Shown here: piece by piece, positions 8,941 through 18,120 of the stretch
How the letters are laid out: each line of letters starts with the position of its first letter
How positions within the stretch are numbered: position 1 is the first letter of the stretch
Assembly: GCA_003427395.1 (NCBI GenBank)
Contig: BFEA01000027.1
Coordinates: forward strand, 266,892-287,709
Origin: Chara braunii
Lineage: Eukaryota > Streptophyta > Charophyceae > Charales > Characeae
DNA length: 20,818 nt
Direction of reading: 5' to 3'
Notes under the pieces: generated by a model
What the model saw: only the letters and a program-made list of their open reading frames with translations
Told to the model about the DNA's origin: nothing
Databases searched by the model: none
Program-made: the position numbers and the translations under genes

Positions 8941-9546
8941 CCCCAAATGGGGAGCCAAGCCCTGTTTTATCTCCGAATCAACCACTCTAATCACACAAAA
9001 CACGGGTGGAAAAACACAGATCTGTCAATCCTTCCATTCCTGTTGCGAATCTGGATTTGATAGCACGATCCCCAGGTTGGGAGGCGAAGCGCTGTCATTT
9101 TTTCACCAGCAATCGACTCTCCTTTTATCCTCATGATCCCCAGGTGGGGCGAAGCCCTGTCTCCCTTCACTTCTTTTGTCAAGTTGGTCTTTGATTTTAC
9201 GATCCGTAGGTGGGGAGGTGAAGCCCTGTCAATTTCCTTTGTATCCTGGCTATGTTTTCATATTCCCCAGGTGGGTACTTCTTTCCACTTAATCGAGGCG
9301 AAATCCTGTCAGCTTCGCAATTGCATTGGACACTCTGGTTTGGAGACTCTTGATTCCCAGGTGGGAAGGCAAACGCCTGCTCTTTCGCATGCTCTACATC
9401 TTTGATTCTGTGTCCACGATCCCCAGGTGGGGAGGCGAAACCCTGTCCATTCTTTGCAGCCAAAATCACAAGCTTGTGTTCCCTTCTTCAGCGGTTCTTC
9501 TACCCTTTGCGTACCATTGATCCCCGGGGGGAGGCCGATTGCTGCC
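8941..9546 (+). repeat. Eight diverged ~66-bp tandem monomers in the LINE leader
   Basis: A core of the form CCCCAGGTGGGGAGGCGAAG followed by CCCTGTC recurs at 8941, 9070, 9138, 9204, 9265, 9355, 9421 and 9522. Spacings of 129, 68, 66, 61, 90, 66 and 101 fit a ~66-base unit with one unit lost or diverged and some insertions. Linkers are T-rich and mostly end in GAT before the next CCCC. The array ends about 270 bases before the first ATG of the LINE gag-like gene. Tandem promoter monomers ahead of ORF1 are known from some L1 families; a promoter role here is inference. Confidence 0.75.
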
Positions 9547-9814
9547 AAAATTTCGCCAACTTTTACGGTTTTGTCCAAACCCGAACACAACAATTAACAT
9601 ACCTCTCCGATAAGTGTTTCCCAATCTATCACTTCGCACACTCCCTCAGGACTCGTCATCTGACCAATTTTCACAACCACAGCTCGTCACCCACACTCTC
9701 AAACACACAACCCTAGTCAAAAGCACTCAAGATTCCGCTCTTCTCAGAAAAGACTGCACTCTCCAAACACAACCAACGCCTTTCAACAACGATCTAAATC
9801 ACAAACACAACTCC

Positions 9815-10874
9815 ATGGCACATTCCTACAGCGAAGTGGTAGCAACCCCAGGGAAAGATGTACCCAATCTACCAGCTGGTTCAGACCCAGATCCGCAAAT
9901 GACACCCATTGGTCCTTTAGAATGAACGGGTCATGATCCAAGCCAAGGACACTCGGGCACAGAGCCTCCGCCGTTGGAACAGTCGCAGCACACAACTAAC
10001 TCAAGGCACAGATCCTTGAGTCAGAGAGCAATGAATTTCCTAATATCTGGCAACCAAGTCAAATCCAAAGAAAACATTAGCAAGGAAACAATCAAAGGAG
10101 AAAATGACTCGACCCAAACTGTGGAAATTTGGGAATACCCAGAGGAAGACGAAGAAAGTTGCAGAAAAGTGTTTGAAAATCATGCAGTCCTCTTCAATTT
10201 TCCTCACAAGTGCTCAGACATGTCACCGAATGACTAAAGAACCTGGTTACGAGATATACTTCGAGCACTCGAAGAAATCCCAGGCACAGAGCCAATGGTC
10301 ACATACCACAAGAGATCAAGAAACACGGTCATGATCGTCAGTTCAAACAGAGCCTACGCTAGATACCTCACCTCACTCAACACATTGAAATGCAGAAAAG
10401 GGGTCGTAACAGTTACAAAATGGAAACCTAGAAGAGCCCCACAGCCTAAAACTTCACGACACAAGCAAGCCATGTTGAGAGAACACTTTTGGGTTCAGTT
10501 TGACAACATTGCGGAAGAACTCCACAACTTCATAGAAAGAAGACTTGGGAAGTCCTACCCGAACAAACCCCGTCTTGGAATGGTTTGAAACAGACCCTGA
10601 ATTTATGGCTTCAAACAATGATTCCAAAATTGTTTGCCTGCAGGTCACTTCAGGAGTCCCCCCTTAGTTCCCAGACACAAGGGTTTTCGTAAAGAAAAAT
10701 GGGCAGAAAATGGTCACTTTTCTTTCTACGAAAACAAACCCTCGTTGCTTTAAATGCAGAGGGAATGGTCATCTGGGTATAGACAGGAACTGCCCTCTCA
10801 ACAGGGACAGACAAGCCAAACCAGGCCAAGTTCAAGCCAATCTAGTTGAGTGTGAAGCAAAGGCCGAACTGTAG
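9815..10874 (+). pseudogene. LINE ORF1 (gag-like) relic with CCHC zinc knuckle
   Basis: ATG at 9815 (context ctccATGgca) opens a frame that continues as protein-like sequence through in-frame stops at 9923-9925 (TGA) and 10235-10237 (TAA). It then shifts frame near 10585, passes a TAG at 10665-10667 and ends at TAG 10872-10874. Blocks between about 10190 and 10430 (for example NHAVLFNFPHKCS and RNTVMIVSSNRAYARYLTSL) have the alternating pattern of an RRM-like fold, which is inference. A zinc knuckle, CFKCRGNGH..DRNC, spans 10746-10793 with spacing C-X2-C-X4-H-X6-C; the last spacing is two longer than usual. Such ORF1 products bind the element RNA. It is non-functional as read. Confidence 0.68.
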
Positions 10875-10875
10875 T

Positions 10876-12667
10876 ATGGCAACGACCCTGCCTACAGAGG
10901 CTGGGTTTTTTTATGACACATTGGAAAACCCCTAGTGGATCTGGACACTCGAGAATGAGCCGGCCACCCAGCTAGACATCTACCCGCCACATGGAAGCCA
11001 ATGGCAAATAAAGGGAGCCATAAAAATTGATGACAAAGATGGCGGCTTCTTAAAAGAGAATCTCCTTTACCCTCAAGTGGTTACAAAAGACAAACAGAGA
11101 AGGGAAACCTGGCATGAGTTTGTTAAAACAGGTGAGTCCGGTGAAAAAAACTTTTTTTAAGAACCTTTGCGCAAGAGACGAAGTGTTGAGAAAACTTTTA
11201 AAAAAGCCCAATCACAGCCAAGCACTGACGACAACACATCCCAATCTTCAAACACAGTGCTCAAACGGAAGGCTGATAACACCTCCGCAGCCCAGTGAAC
11301 ACCCAGTCAGGCTGCCAACAAAATCAGCAGGGTGAATAGTCTAGGGGGTATAGCCTCAACAACAAAACAAATGGCCACGTCATCCAAAGAAGAGGAGCAC
11401 GATGCATCAGGTAAAGGGAAGATGGGTGAGAAGGAAGTCAGTCCAACTCCAAGTCCAACTCCAATAGAGGCTGATGGGAGGAAGGGTGTAGAAGGAGAAA
11501 ACCACACCCCCAAACCAAAGGATTTGATGGACATTCAAACAGAGGAAGGAACAAAGCAAGACACAAAGGAAGAGGTCACAACCTCTCAAGAGGGAGAGGG
11601 TGAAGGAACAGACTCACATGAATGGTTGAATGACTATGTAAAGAATTTGGAAAGGGAAAGGGATGTGGAGTTTTGAGGTATGCGTGGCATACAAAAGACA
11701 CATCCTCGACCTGAAAAACTTCAACTTCCTACAATAAGAAATCAACAGTCAAATCCCTATCCAGAACCAATTTGAGGTGTTGGAAAAGGAACAACAACTT
11801 TCAGACTTCTTTGTAGAGCGATACAGCCACACACTGGACAACCCAGAGAAGCACACAGTAGGCTCACACAGGCTAATCCAGTGGCCAAAGTTGTACAATG
11901 AAGTAACACACATGCATCCCAACAAAAGGATAAGGAGCAAAAAAGGGAAGGACAAAGAGTCAACAGATGACAAACAGAACGAAGAGGAGAATGAGGCAGA
12001 GAATCAACTGAGCACACAAGAGGACCTGGACAAACAAAAAGAAATACTGTTGGCTCAGATTACAGTCCTCAAGGACCGCAAAAGAGAAACACTCGGGGAA
12101 ACAATTAACCTGCAAAGCAAAGCGCTGGGACAAAATGCGGAAATTTCACAGCAGCCAAACCAGAAGCCAAGAGTGGTGGTAACAAGAGAGTGATCATACC
12201 ATACCGCTGGAATCAATAGTATGGAGATTGGGAAATTGCAGTAAGCAATTCCTGGTCTATGATAGCCCTAGCAGGCCCCAATGAAAAAGTCCTGGTTGCT
12301 AACATCTTTGAAGACTCCCCGAGCGCTGCACACATTTTGGGCGAGAGAGCAGACTGGAGAGAAGAATGGATTGATGACTCATAGGACACTAGTGTTCAGC
12401 GACCTAAGACCCTTCATGGTTAGATACTCAATGGAGACTCAACTCACTGACCACTTGGTCTGGAGGCCATGGAAGGTCCTGCAGGCTATCCCCTATGGGT
12501 TCATGGGAGGCGATATCCCCCATGAAAGAGCAGTGGTTTCAACATCGATAGTTGAGAGTCACACACTCTTTAACGACAGGGAAGATCACTTGGAACTGGT
12601 CTTGGCAGAGAGGGCGCATGTGGTCAAGATTCGCCAGTCTTATCACTTCGAGTCCCTTGACAATTAA
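10876..12667 (+). pseudogene. LINE middle region: hydrophilic, Glu/Lys-rich, broken frames
   Basis: An ATG at 10876, just after the ORF1 stop, begins a protein-like frame (MATTLPTEAGFFYD..., later GSQWQIKGAIKIDDKDGGF) with a TAG near 10930. Protein-like reading then moves between frames. A Glu/Lys/Thr-rich part lies at about 11332-11676. A probable coiled-coil-like part (EVLEKEQQLSDFFVERYSHT) runs to 12193, with much E, K and Q. Last comes a more hydrophobic part including WSMIALAGPNEKVLVANIF (about 12260-12320), with the tail ending at 12667. Whether this is a C-terminal extension of ORF1 or a separate ORF is unclear. I recognise no domain. Continuous low-complexity character and placement before the endonuclease tie it to the LINE. 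Confidence 0.5.
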
Positions 12668-12711
12668 AACACCACATTACACAAGCGCAACGGGGTCTCC
12701 ACTAACTTTCT

Positions 12712-13754
12712 ATGCCAGAACAACAACCCATGCTCACTCAGGTGGGTAACATGCCCAAGCAATATAACCTAAAACCTAAGGAGCCTGTACTCTCAGTGAT
12801 GTCATGGAATGTCGATGGGTTAGCTACAATCTTGACCAGCATAGACAGATGGGACGACTTGACCAACTATCTAAAATGGTTCTTAAAAACTTTCCAGACA
12901 TAGTATGTCTACAGTAAACCCACCTCACTGATTCCCCATAACACAGAGCTATAATCAACAAAGTTCTACTAAGACTAAAATACGTGTGAGCAGCATCCTG
13001 GGCACTGGCCCCAAGAGCTGGATCTGCAGGAACAACTATCCTTTGGCACAGTAACTCAACAGCAGCCAACTTAATACAAATAGAACGCAACAGAACAAAC
13101 CTAGAACACGACAGATGGATAGGATCACTTTTCACTTTCAAGGAAGAGTCCTTCCAACTCATAAATGCCTACGCCCCGAACGACTTGGCCCAAAGACAAA
13201 TCTTCATACAGAGCATAACAACAATGTGTAACGACCAAAAACATGGACTCCTAGTAGGGGACTGGAATACAACCTTGGACCCAACTAGGGACAGACTGTC
13301 ATGCTCTCAAGGGAAAAGGGAAAGTCAACTACAAACAAAGGCCCAGGCAATGCACACACTATTAATAGAAAGGAATCTACTTGAACCCCTAAGGAAACTT
13401 CACCCAGAGATAAATAGATTCACGTACAGGAAAAGAAATAGAACCCAGCACATTACCAACTCAGCCATAGACTTCTTTCTAGTATCAGAATCCCTCAGAG
13501 GATCCATAGATAACGTAGGTATAGGAAAACTACCCTACCACAATGGATTAGATCACAACCCAATCTTCATAGACCCCGGTCTACAAGAAGGGTCAGACTT
13601 TTTTAAGATCAGTAACTCTATACTTTACACCTGTGAAATGAAAGAGGAAATAGTACAAGCCTGCATCGACTCAAACAGAGTAGAGATTGACGTCCCATCC
13701 TTAACAGCCAACCTGTCTAGAGCAGCTTCCGCAACCTCAGTTGGGTATAACTGA
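12712..13754 (+). pseudogene. LINE ORF2 5-prime part: APE-type endonuclease relic
   Basis: The domain starts with SVMSWNVDG (about 12796-12822), the family's first block. A frameshift near 12890 leads to PDIVCLQ-stop-TH, where TAA at 12915-12917 occupies the position of the catalytic Glu of the usual Q-E-T block. Two further in-frame stops follow (12939-12941 TAA, 12987-12989 TGA), and then a clean frame from 12990 to 13754. It contains NAYAPND, LLVGDWNTTLDPTRD, NSAIDFFLVSES and LDHNPIF, corresponding to the conserved N/YAP, GDFN, D-x-x-LVS and SDH blocks. APE endonucleases nick target DNA to prime reverse transcription. The relic ends before any RT motif. Identity is firm from these ordered motifs; it is plainly inactive. 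Confidence 0.85.
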
Positions 13755-14053
13755 ATCGGACTAAGATAGAGTCCTTTTAAATCTGCAAAAGGTTTAAACA
13801 CATAAGTTGGGTTGTCAAGGTTCAAATAACATTTCACTATATGCGGGTACGTGCTCTGGCTTTCGGCCCTTTGTTTTGTGTGTAGAATTCTATACACGTA
13901 CGTTTCAGTTCACCTTACTGAAATGTAACGGGCATAGCGATTCAGTGGTACCAACCTTGGCCCACCTCGGTCCCTGGTATGCAAATGATTTGCACAGGGC
14001 ATTTCCTGCGTATAGATGCAAGTTGGGCGTTGGGACTGGGTATAGCGGGTATG
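13755..14053. other. Unassigned spacer after the LINE break
   Basis: Composition changes abruptly after the LINE. There is a small hairpin, GGACT-AAGATAG-AGTCC (about 13758-13774), and no frame with recognisable content. Confidence 0.45.
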
Positions 14054-14289
14054 CCCATCTTTAAACCACCAGTACTTCTCCCCGCTTGAAAAATAAATAT
14101 GCGGCTCTTATAGAACCGCATCTTTCGGGGTCGGTTACCAGACCGAAATGGCTGGTGGCACCAGCCAAAAGGAGGCCCGCATCGGTTCGTTTTTTTTGGG
14201 GGGGGGGCGTGCAGGGCGATTTTAGGGTTGGCAAACTTGGCATCAACTTGGCATCAATAGCTGGGCGAGGCACTGGTGGTTTAAATGGG
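14054..14289. mobile_element. MITE-like element with ~31-bp terminal inverted repeats and internal hairpins
   Basis: The left end (14054-14086, starting CCCATCTTTAAACCACCAGT) and the reverse complement of the right end (14259-14289, starting CCCATTTAAACCACCAGT) match with few differences. The 14-base core TTTAAACCACCAGT at 14060-14073 is perfectly inverted at 14272-14285. TA dinucleotides flank both ends within three bases, which could be a target duplication. Three hairpins sit inside: 14099-14121 (ATGCGG/CCGCAT arms), 14131-14146 (TCGGT/ACCGA) and 14149-14167 (TGGCTGGTG/CACCAGCCA, one-base centre). An 11-base tandem duplication (ACTTGGCATCA twice) is at about 14235-14256. There is no transposase, as expected for a MITE. 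Confidence 0.65.
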
Positions 14290-14365
14290 GTACAGATCCA
14301 ATTTTCCCAAAAAAAAAGAAAAAAGCAGACCTCCATTTATGATTTACCAAAAGAAGAAGGCAGGG

Positions 14366-14495
14366 TACCCACTTGCCTAGCTGAGTTAGTACACCCCTGA
14401 ACTTTTGAAGTACAGACCCCAGTTCGAACTCCACTGGAAGCAGACCAGTGACAAACTATAATTCTGAATTACCTAGGGTAAAAAAAAAAAAAAAA
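14366..14495 (+). mobile_element. SINE-like element with tRNA-type promoter boxes and A tail
   Basis: TAGCTGAGTTAGT at 14378-14390 matches a tRNA A box and GTTCGAACTCC at 14422-14432 matches a B box, at tRNA-like spacing. A candidate loop CTTTTGA lies between them. The stems no longer pair well, so this is not a working tRNA gene. About 50 bases later the element ends in 16 A residues (14480-14495). The pol III boxes plus A tail identify a tRNA-derived SINE. The 5-prime limit is approximate and no target duplication was found. Confidence 0.6.
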
Positions 14496-14554
14496 GACAG
14501 GGTAGTAGTCCATACAATGAAAACTCTGCTACTACAGACAGGGTGCTGGCAAGA

Positions 14555-14572
14555 AGACAGAGACTTCTGTCT
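14555..14572. repeat. Perfect hairpin AGACAGA-GACT-TCTGTCT
   Basis: Seven-pair stem with a four-base loop in otherwise unassigned DNA downstream of the SINE. It could be a chance structure. Confidence 0.6.
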
Positions 14573-14685
14573 GACACTGACCTGGAAACTGTGCAGCAGC
14601 CGATCAGGCGAGGATTCTTGAGAATTCACCATTGTCGATAAATCAGAGCAGACGACACCAAACACAGAGTAGAACCTCAACCTGG

Positions 14686-14784
14686 TACCGTCTTCCCCCG
14701 AATAGAACGCACGGTCATTATAGCTGTATTTGGGGCAACTATCAGTTGAGATACAATGTGCATTCTATTCAGGGGAGGAGGGTA
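14686..14784. mobile_element. Small MITE-like element with 27-bp inverted ends
   Basis: Bases 14686-14712 (TACCGTCTTCCCCCGAATAG, then AACGCAC) and the reverse complement of 14758-14784 (TACCCTCCTCCCCTGAATAG, then AATGCAC) differ at four of 27 positions. Both ends carry TA outermost, as expected if TA is the target duplication of a Tc1/mariner-type MITE. The 45-base middle has no coding content. Family assignment is inference. Confidence 0.6.
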
Positions 14785-15183
14785 GTCTAGAGGAGTAAGA
14801 CAGGACCAGCTTCATTGTCTCCAAGCCTGCAGAGGATTAACACAGGGAGAGAAATGAAAGGATGCCATCAAGGAAGGTGATCAGTGGATTATAGTCCGAT
14901 ATAACTTAACAATTTATTTACTTATGTATTTTCAACAAACAGGTCCTTATGGGTGCAGCTCCGTGTCCATTCTGAGGAGCGTCAGTCTGGTTAATTTTTC
15001 TTTCTTTTTTTCCTTTTTTTTCCAAATCTCCTTCTAGCAGCAGTCGAGTTCCTATTCCACCGGCAAGCCAAATGATATGAACACAACTCTTGTCCACACT
15101 TCCCCATGTTAGGCCGAACCAGGCCCACTTGACGGGGATGCTCTTTCCACCCCCGTAAGTGGTAACCTGCAGGGAAGATTCTC

Positions 15184-15214
<31 letters not shown>

Positions 15215-15765
15215 AGAACGGCCCAGGGAACCCCGGCAGCATTGATTTCTCCTCTCGGGAAGGATGGACTGTCAGGCCATCCTTTTGAGCAAATCCCTGC
15301 CCCCTATCGTCCCCCCCCCCCCTCCCTCCCCCTCTTATCCCTCCCAAATAAACATTCTTAAACCACCATGACACCCGGGCCTGGAGGCGCCTTACTGCGC
15401 ACCGAGCTTTTTCAAACCACCAGCCGCTCACTTTCTTTCTTTTTTGGCTGGCACTGCCAGCCATTGTGGTCCCCTAGGGCGAGGCTCTGAAACTTTTTTG
15501 TTGGTGACGAGTTGCATTTTCAGCAAGGCTGGGCCCATGTACTGGCCGTTTAAAACCAAACAATGGGTTGGGCTTAAAAGAATTAGTCTTATACAAAAAA
15601 AAAAAAAAAAAAAAATCAGTTCCCCGCAACTGCTGCCAAAACCCTAAACCCTTGATTGCCCTTAATAGTCTGGTTCCTTTTTCTTTTTTTGGAACCAATT
15701 TTTTTAGTTTTTTTTTCCATGTGCGCAGGCCTGTCGGTCTGCTTCGTATTCCTCTGGCAGGCCAC
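14785..15765. other. No recognisable gene; homopolymer-rich stretch
   Basis: Contains a C run of about 22 bases directly followed by 11 A (15183-15215), a second C-rich run near 15310-15330 and an A run at 15595-15615. AAACCACCA-like words recur near 15361 and 15415, resembling the core of the MITE end at 14064. Apparent minus frames of up to 162 codons run through Phe, Gly or Lys homopolymer tracts and are artefacts. Confidence 0.5.
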
Positions 15766-16040
15766 AAATTGTACAAAAAGAAGAAGAAGAAGAAGAAGAA
15801 GAAGAAGAAGACACGACGACGGCGAAGAAGAAGAAGAAGAAGAAGAAGAAATTGTACAAAGTTTACACACACACGCACACCGGTGATGGCCAAAGACCCT
15901 ACCACTACCAAACGGGGAGAACAAGCCAACCATCTCAGCTCGTTGTCACCAAGACTGCCCAAGGTGGTCAGTGGGGATTGAACCCACTACCTCCTGAATA
16001 CCACTTGCATGCCTAAGCATCTGAGCTAATCCCTTGCTCA
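15766..16040 (-). mobile_element. SINE-like element, minus strand, with (TTC)n tail
   Basis: On the minus strand an A box TAGCTCAGATGC (16028-16017) and a B box GGGTTCAATCCCC (15985-15973) lie at tRNA spacing inside a tRNA-like head beginning about 16040. The B box is part of a well-paired T-arm-like stem. A ~110-base body follows, then TTGTACAATTT and a (TTC)n tail broken once (15777-15850). The 11-base word AAATTGTACAA is repeated exactly on both sides of the AAG array, at 15766-15776 and 15849-15859. A tRNA-derived SINE is the best reading. It is not a functional tRNA gene, because a long non-tRNA body follows without the usual end. Confidence 0.7.
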
Positions 16041-16842
16041 CAGCGCTGCCCTTCACCCCTTAGCGGGCAGATTTCCCCTGCTACTCCTTTCATGCTCTCT
16101 TATATCTACACCCCTCCTTCATGGCTGTGCTCTCGTATCTATCCGTCCTTTATGGCTGTCCGACAGGGTCGTATGCATGCTACCGTTTTCCCCCCGAGTC
16201 AAACATACGGTCATTCTCCCTGTGTCCGGTACAGAAAGTTGCCCTCAAGCAGTCCATTTTCTGTGTGAAGGCAAATGAGTCCTGCACGTGGGGTCGTTTC
16301 ACTAGTACCTTTGCCATCCGGTTTCGACAAGTTTTGGTCTACCTCCGAATTTTCAAGAGGCCGGGCCAGACAACGGCTGCCGTTGATAAATCTGATCGGC
16401 GGCTGTCATTTCGTTCGGCCTCCTGAAAGGTCGGAGGCCCAGTATTTTTGAACCGACAAAGGTACTGAAAAAAAAAAATAACGAGGCCGCTATTTGGGAG
16501 CACCTACTGCAAGCCCAAATTCGTGCTCAGTTCGCAGCCAGGATGGCTGCATATAGATGGATGTCTTTTGTCGTTTAGCGGTCGGTTTCCGTATGGGGAA
16601 TGTCGTCGACCGGGTAAGTGGGTTTAGAGGGCGTCGTTGCGCTAGAAATAGGGTTGCGGTCGCCAACCGGGCACCGACCGGTAGTCTTGCCAGGGAGCGT
16701 GGCGGCGGTCGCGGGAGAATGGTGGCGTGCGTCCGGTTGTACTGTTGCCTTCCAGATATAGGAATGTTTTTATGTTATCCGACCGTTCGCTCTCCACTGA
16801 AATCGAGGGTATCAGTTCGCCCAGTCTATGTTTTTTTCAGTT

Positions 16843-16958
16843 CCCCCCCCCCCCCCCCACTGTCTGCACTTCTCCACAAACACGCCCGGATTCGCGTGTC
16901 AAATCCTCACCTCGCCCTTTCACTTCCCCCCCCCCCCCCCCGGTCTGCACTTCTCCAC
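16843..16958. repeat. Duplicated poly(C) plus GTCTGCACTTCTCCAC
   Basis: A C run of about 16 followed by GTCTGCACTTCTCCAC occurs at 16843-16877 and again at 16926-16958, 81 bases apart. The stretch 16862-16906 also resembles the right arm of the foldback at 18503-18670 (18597-18641), sharing the GTCTGCAC start, an A/C-rich middle, a GATTC core and a CAAATCC/CAATCC end. It may be a solo remnant of that element family. Confidence 0.7.
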
Positions 16959-17538
16959 GCCCTGGCAGTCCCGTGCTGCTAGCTGCCGGCTACCGTAGTC
17001 CCTCCCGTCGATCGGGCTCGCCAGGTCCTCGATGCAGCGTTGGGCTGTGTAGGCAAGTATGTCTATTGCAGTGCGTGAGAGCTAGGGTCTTTGGAGAGTG
17101 GAGAGCGAGAATGCGCGGGCGTGGGACGGGGCGGACGAAGATAGGTTTTGAAATTGCGCCGGCGCGGGAACGGACATGGTGGGTTGGCGGTAGCGTGAGG
17201 GCTGGTCGAGTTGCCGTGCCGAAGGCTGGTCGAGTTGTCGAAGGGTGAGCCTGCGATTTGTCGGGCGGATCAAGGTGTAGTGGCTGCTTTTCCGTTTGGG
17301 GAATGTCTGTCGTCATTTCGAGTGCACCAAGACAGCTACGTTGTCCAGCTGCATTCACAATGTTGTCGGATGGCGAGTGGTGCTGAGACTTGGCCCCAGG
17401 TCTCGCGTTCTACCGAGGGACTACTGAGGGCATATAGTCTCCACCTGCAAGGTGAGATGGGACAGGTTTGTATGAGCTCCACGGTTCCCCCCCCGTCCTG
17501 GCTGCGCCACCAGGCCATGCGTGGTATCAGTATCCAGC

Positions 17539-17564
17539 TGAGTAGGCAGCTGAGTGCCTACTCA
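17539..17564. repeat. Perfect hairpin TGAGTAGGCA-GCTGAG-TGCCTACTCA
   Basis: Ten uninterrupted pairs with a six-base loop. It is followed by a short direct repeat of ACTCAAGTG (about 17560 and 17574). Isolated structure; function unknown. Confidence 0.7.
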
Positions 17565-17650
17565 AGTGGCGTAACTCAAGTGCCGCCTTACTATTCTCAT
17601 TCTACTAAAGAATACGGTGGTTTGAGCACACTAAGCAGTCTACGGGTCTC

Positions 17651-17804
17651 GCCGCACGGCACAGGAAACGAAAATGAAACGAGTGCATCTGCCCACCAAA
17701 GGTGGCGAAATACACCGGTTACTATTTATAGCAAACCGATGAACCTGGCCATTTTCTGTGGGAAGATACATTCGTTTCGTTTTTCGTTTCGTGTGCCGTG
17801 CGGC
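17651..17804. mobile_element. Foldback/MITE-like element with ~32-bp inverted ends
   Basis: The left end (17651-17682) begins GCCGCACGGCACAGGAAACG. The reverse complement of the right end (17772-17804) begins GCCGCACGGCACACGAAACG. They then continue as GAAA-repeat variants, differing by one substitution and a small length change. Weaker pairing extends outward through GGG. The 89-base interior lacks a gene. No clear target duplication was found. Confidence 0.65.
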
Positions 17805-17865
17805 AACGCCCGTCTAGTTTTGACGGCTCTTCGTTCTGTCGAAGGGCCCCCCATCAAAGGAATTC

Positions 17866-18120
17866 GTGCTCATGGACATCCCGAGGAGCTGGATCTCCAG
17901 CAAGAAAGACGGTGCTCGACCCGCCTACCTAAAAAAAAACTGGGATGAGTGCCAGAGGATCTTGAACCTCATCGGGCAGTTGAAGGACAACAGTTCTGAT
18001 GACACTCGTGGTGCCAGCTTTTGCGGTGGGCGGGGTCGACCACCCTCTTGCGGTAGCTGGCCTTCCAGAGCTCGAACTCGAGCTCGAGAACCAGGGGCTA
18101 GGTCCCACTTAACGAATTAA
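17866..18120 (+). pseudogene. GC3-rich coding fragment starting ATGGACATCCC
   Basis: After ATG at 17872 about 50 codons use C- or G-ending codons strongly, like the intact gene at 19466 (for example MDIPRSWISSKKDG and KKNWDECQRILNLIGQLKD). Protein-like character ends near 18020, where the frame turns into Arg/Ser/Gly-rich sequence and runs into the first of three adjacent foldbacks. It looks like a gene disrupted or degraded at that point. The product is not recognised. A second protein-like frame with a glycine-proline block (IGPSGNLPGQVLKFSVG) at about 18160-18220 may be a later part of the same gene. Fragments were not joined. Confidence 0.4.

Larger units (their letters stand above)
8941..13754 (+). 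mobile_element. Decayed, truncated non-LTR retrotransposon (LINE) with APE endonuclease
   Basis: In order on the plus strand: tandem leader monomers, a gag-like region with a CCHC zinc knuckle, a long Glu/Lys-rich middle region, and an apurinic-endonuclease-like domain with its typical blocks. This is the arrangement of an APE-type LINE. The reverse transcriptase that should follow is absent, because sequence character changes just after 13754. Several stops and frameshifts show it is dead. The exact 5-prime limit is unknown; the monomers are taken as its start. The clade was not determined. Confidence 0.75.
16041..17650. other. GC-rich stretch with small hairpins; no gene recognised
   Basis: CpG-rich DNA, especially 16560-17240. 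Perfect hairpins lie at 16417-16439 (GGCCTCC/GGAGGCC) and 16534-16550 (GCAGCCA-GGA-TGGCTGC). A splice-donor-like string, CGG/GTAAGTGG, begins at 16613. Related sequences around a shared GGGGAATGTC word occur at about 16590 and 17298. Frames of 140-245 codons exist in several phases, but their products are Pro/Ser/Arg-rich, overlap and lack motifs, so none is called. Confidence 0.45.

Noticed and set aside
8941-9546. Possible CRISPR-like array
   Set aside because: The repeats are diverged and unevenly spaced, the spacers are similar T-rich linkers, and the context is eukaryotic retroelement.
9815-13754. Alternative genetic code to explain in-frame stops in the LINE
   Set aside because: All three stop codons occur and frameshifts are also present, so ordinary decay explains it. 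The nearby intact gene ends normally in TGA.
15641-15652. CCCTAAACCC resembling a telomere repeat
   Set aside because: Only about one and a half units, so no array.
15960-16040. Functional tRNA gene on the minus strand
   Set aside because: The A and B boxes are good but a long body and TTC tail follow, as in a SINE. The anticodon region does not give a clear standard cloverleaf.
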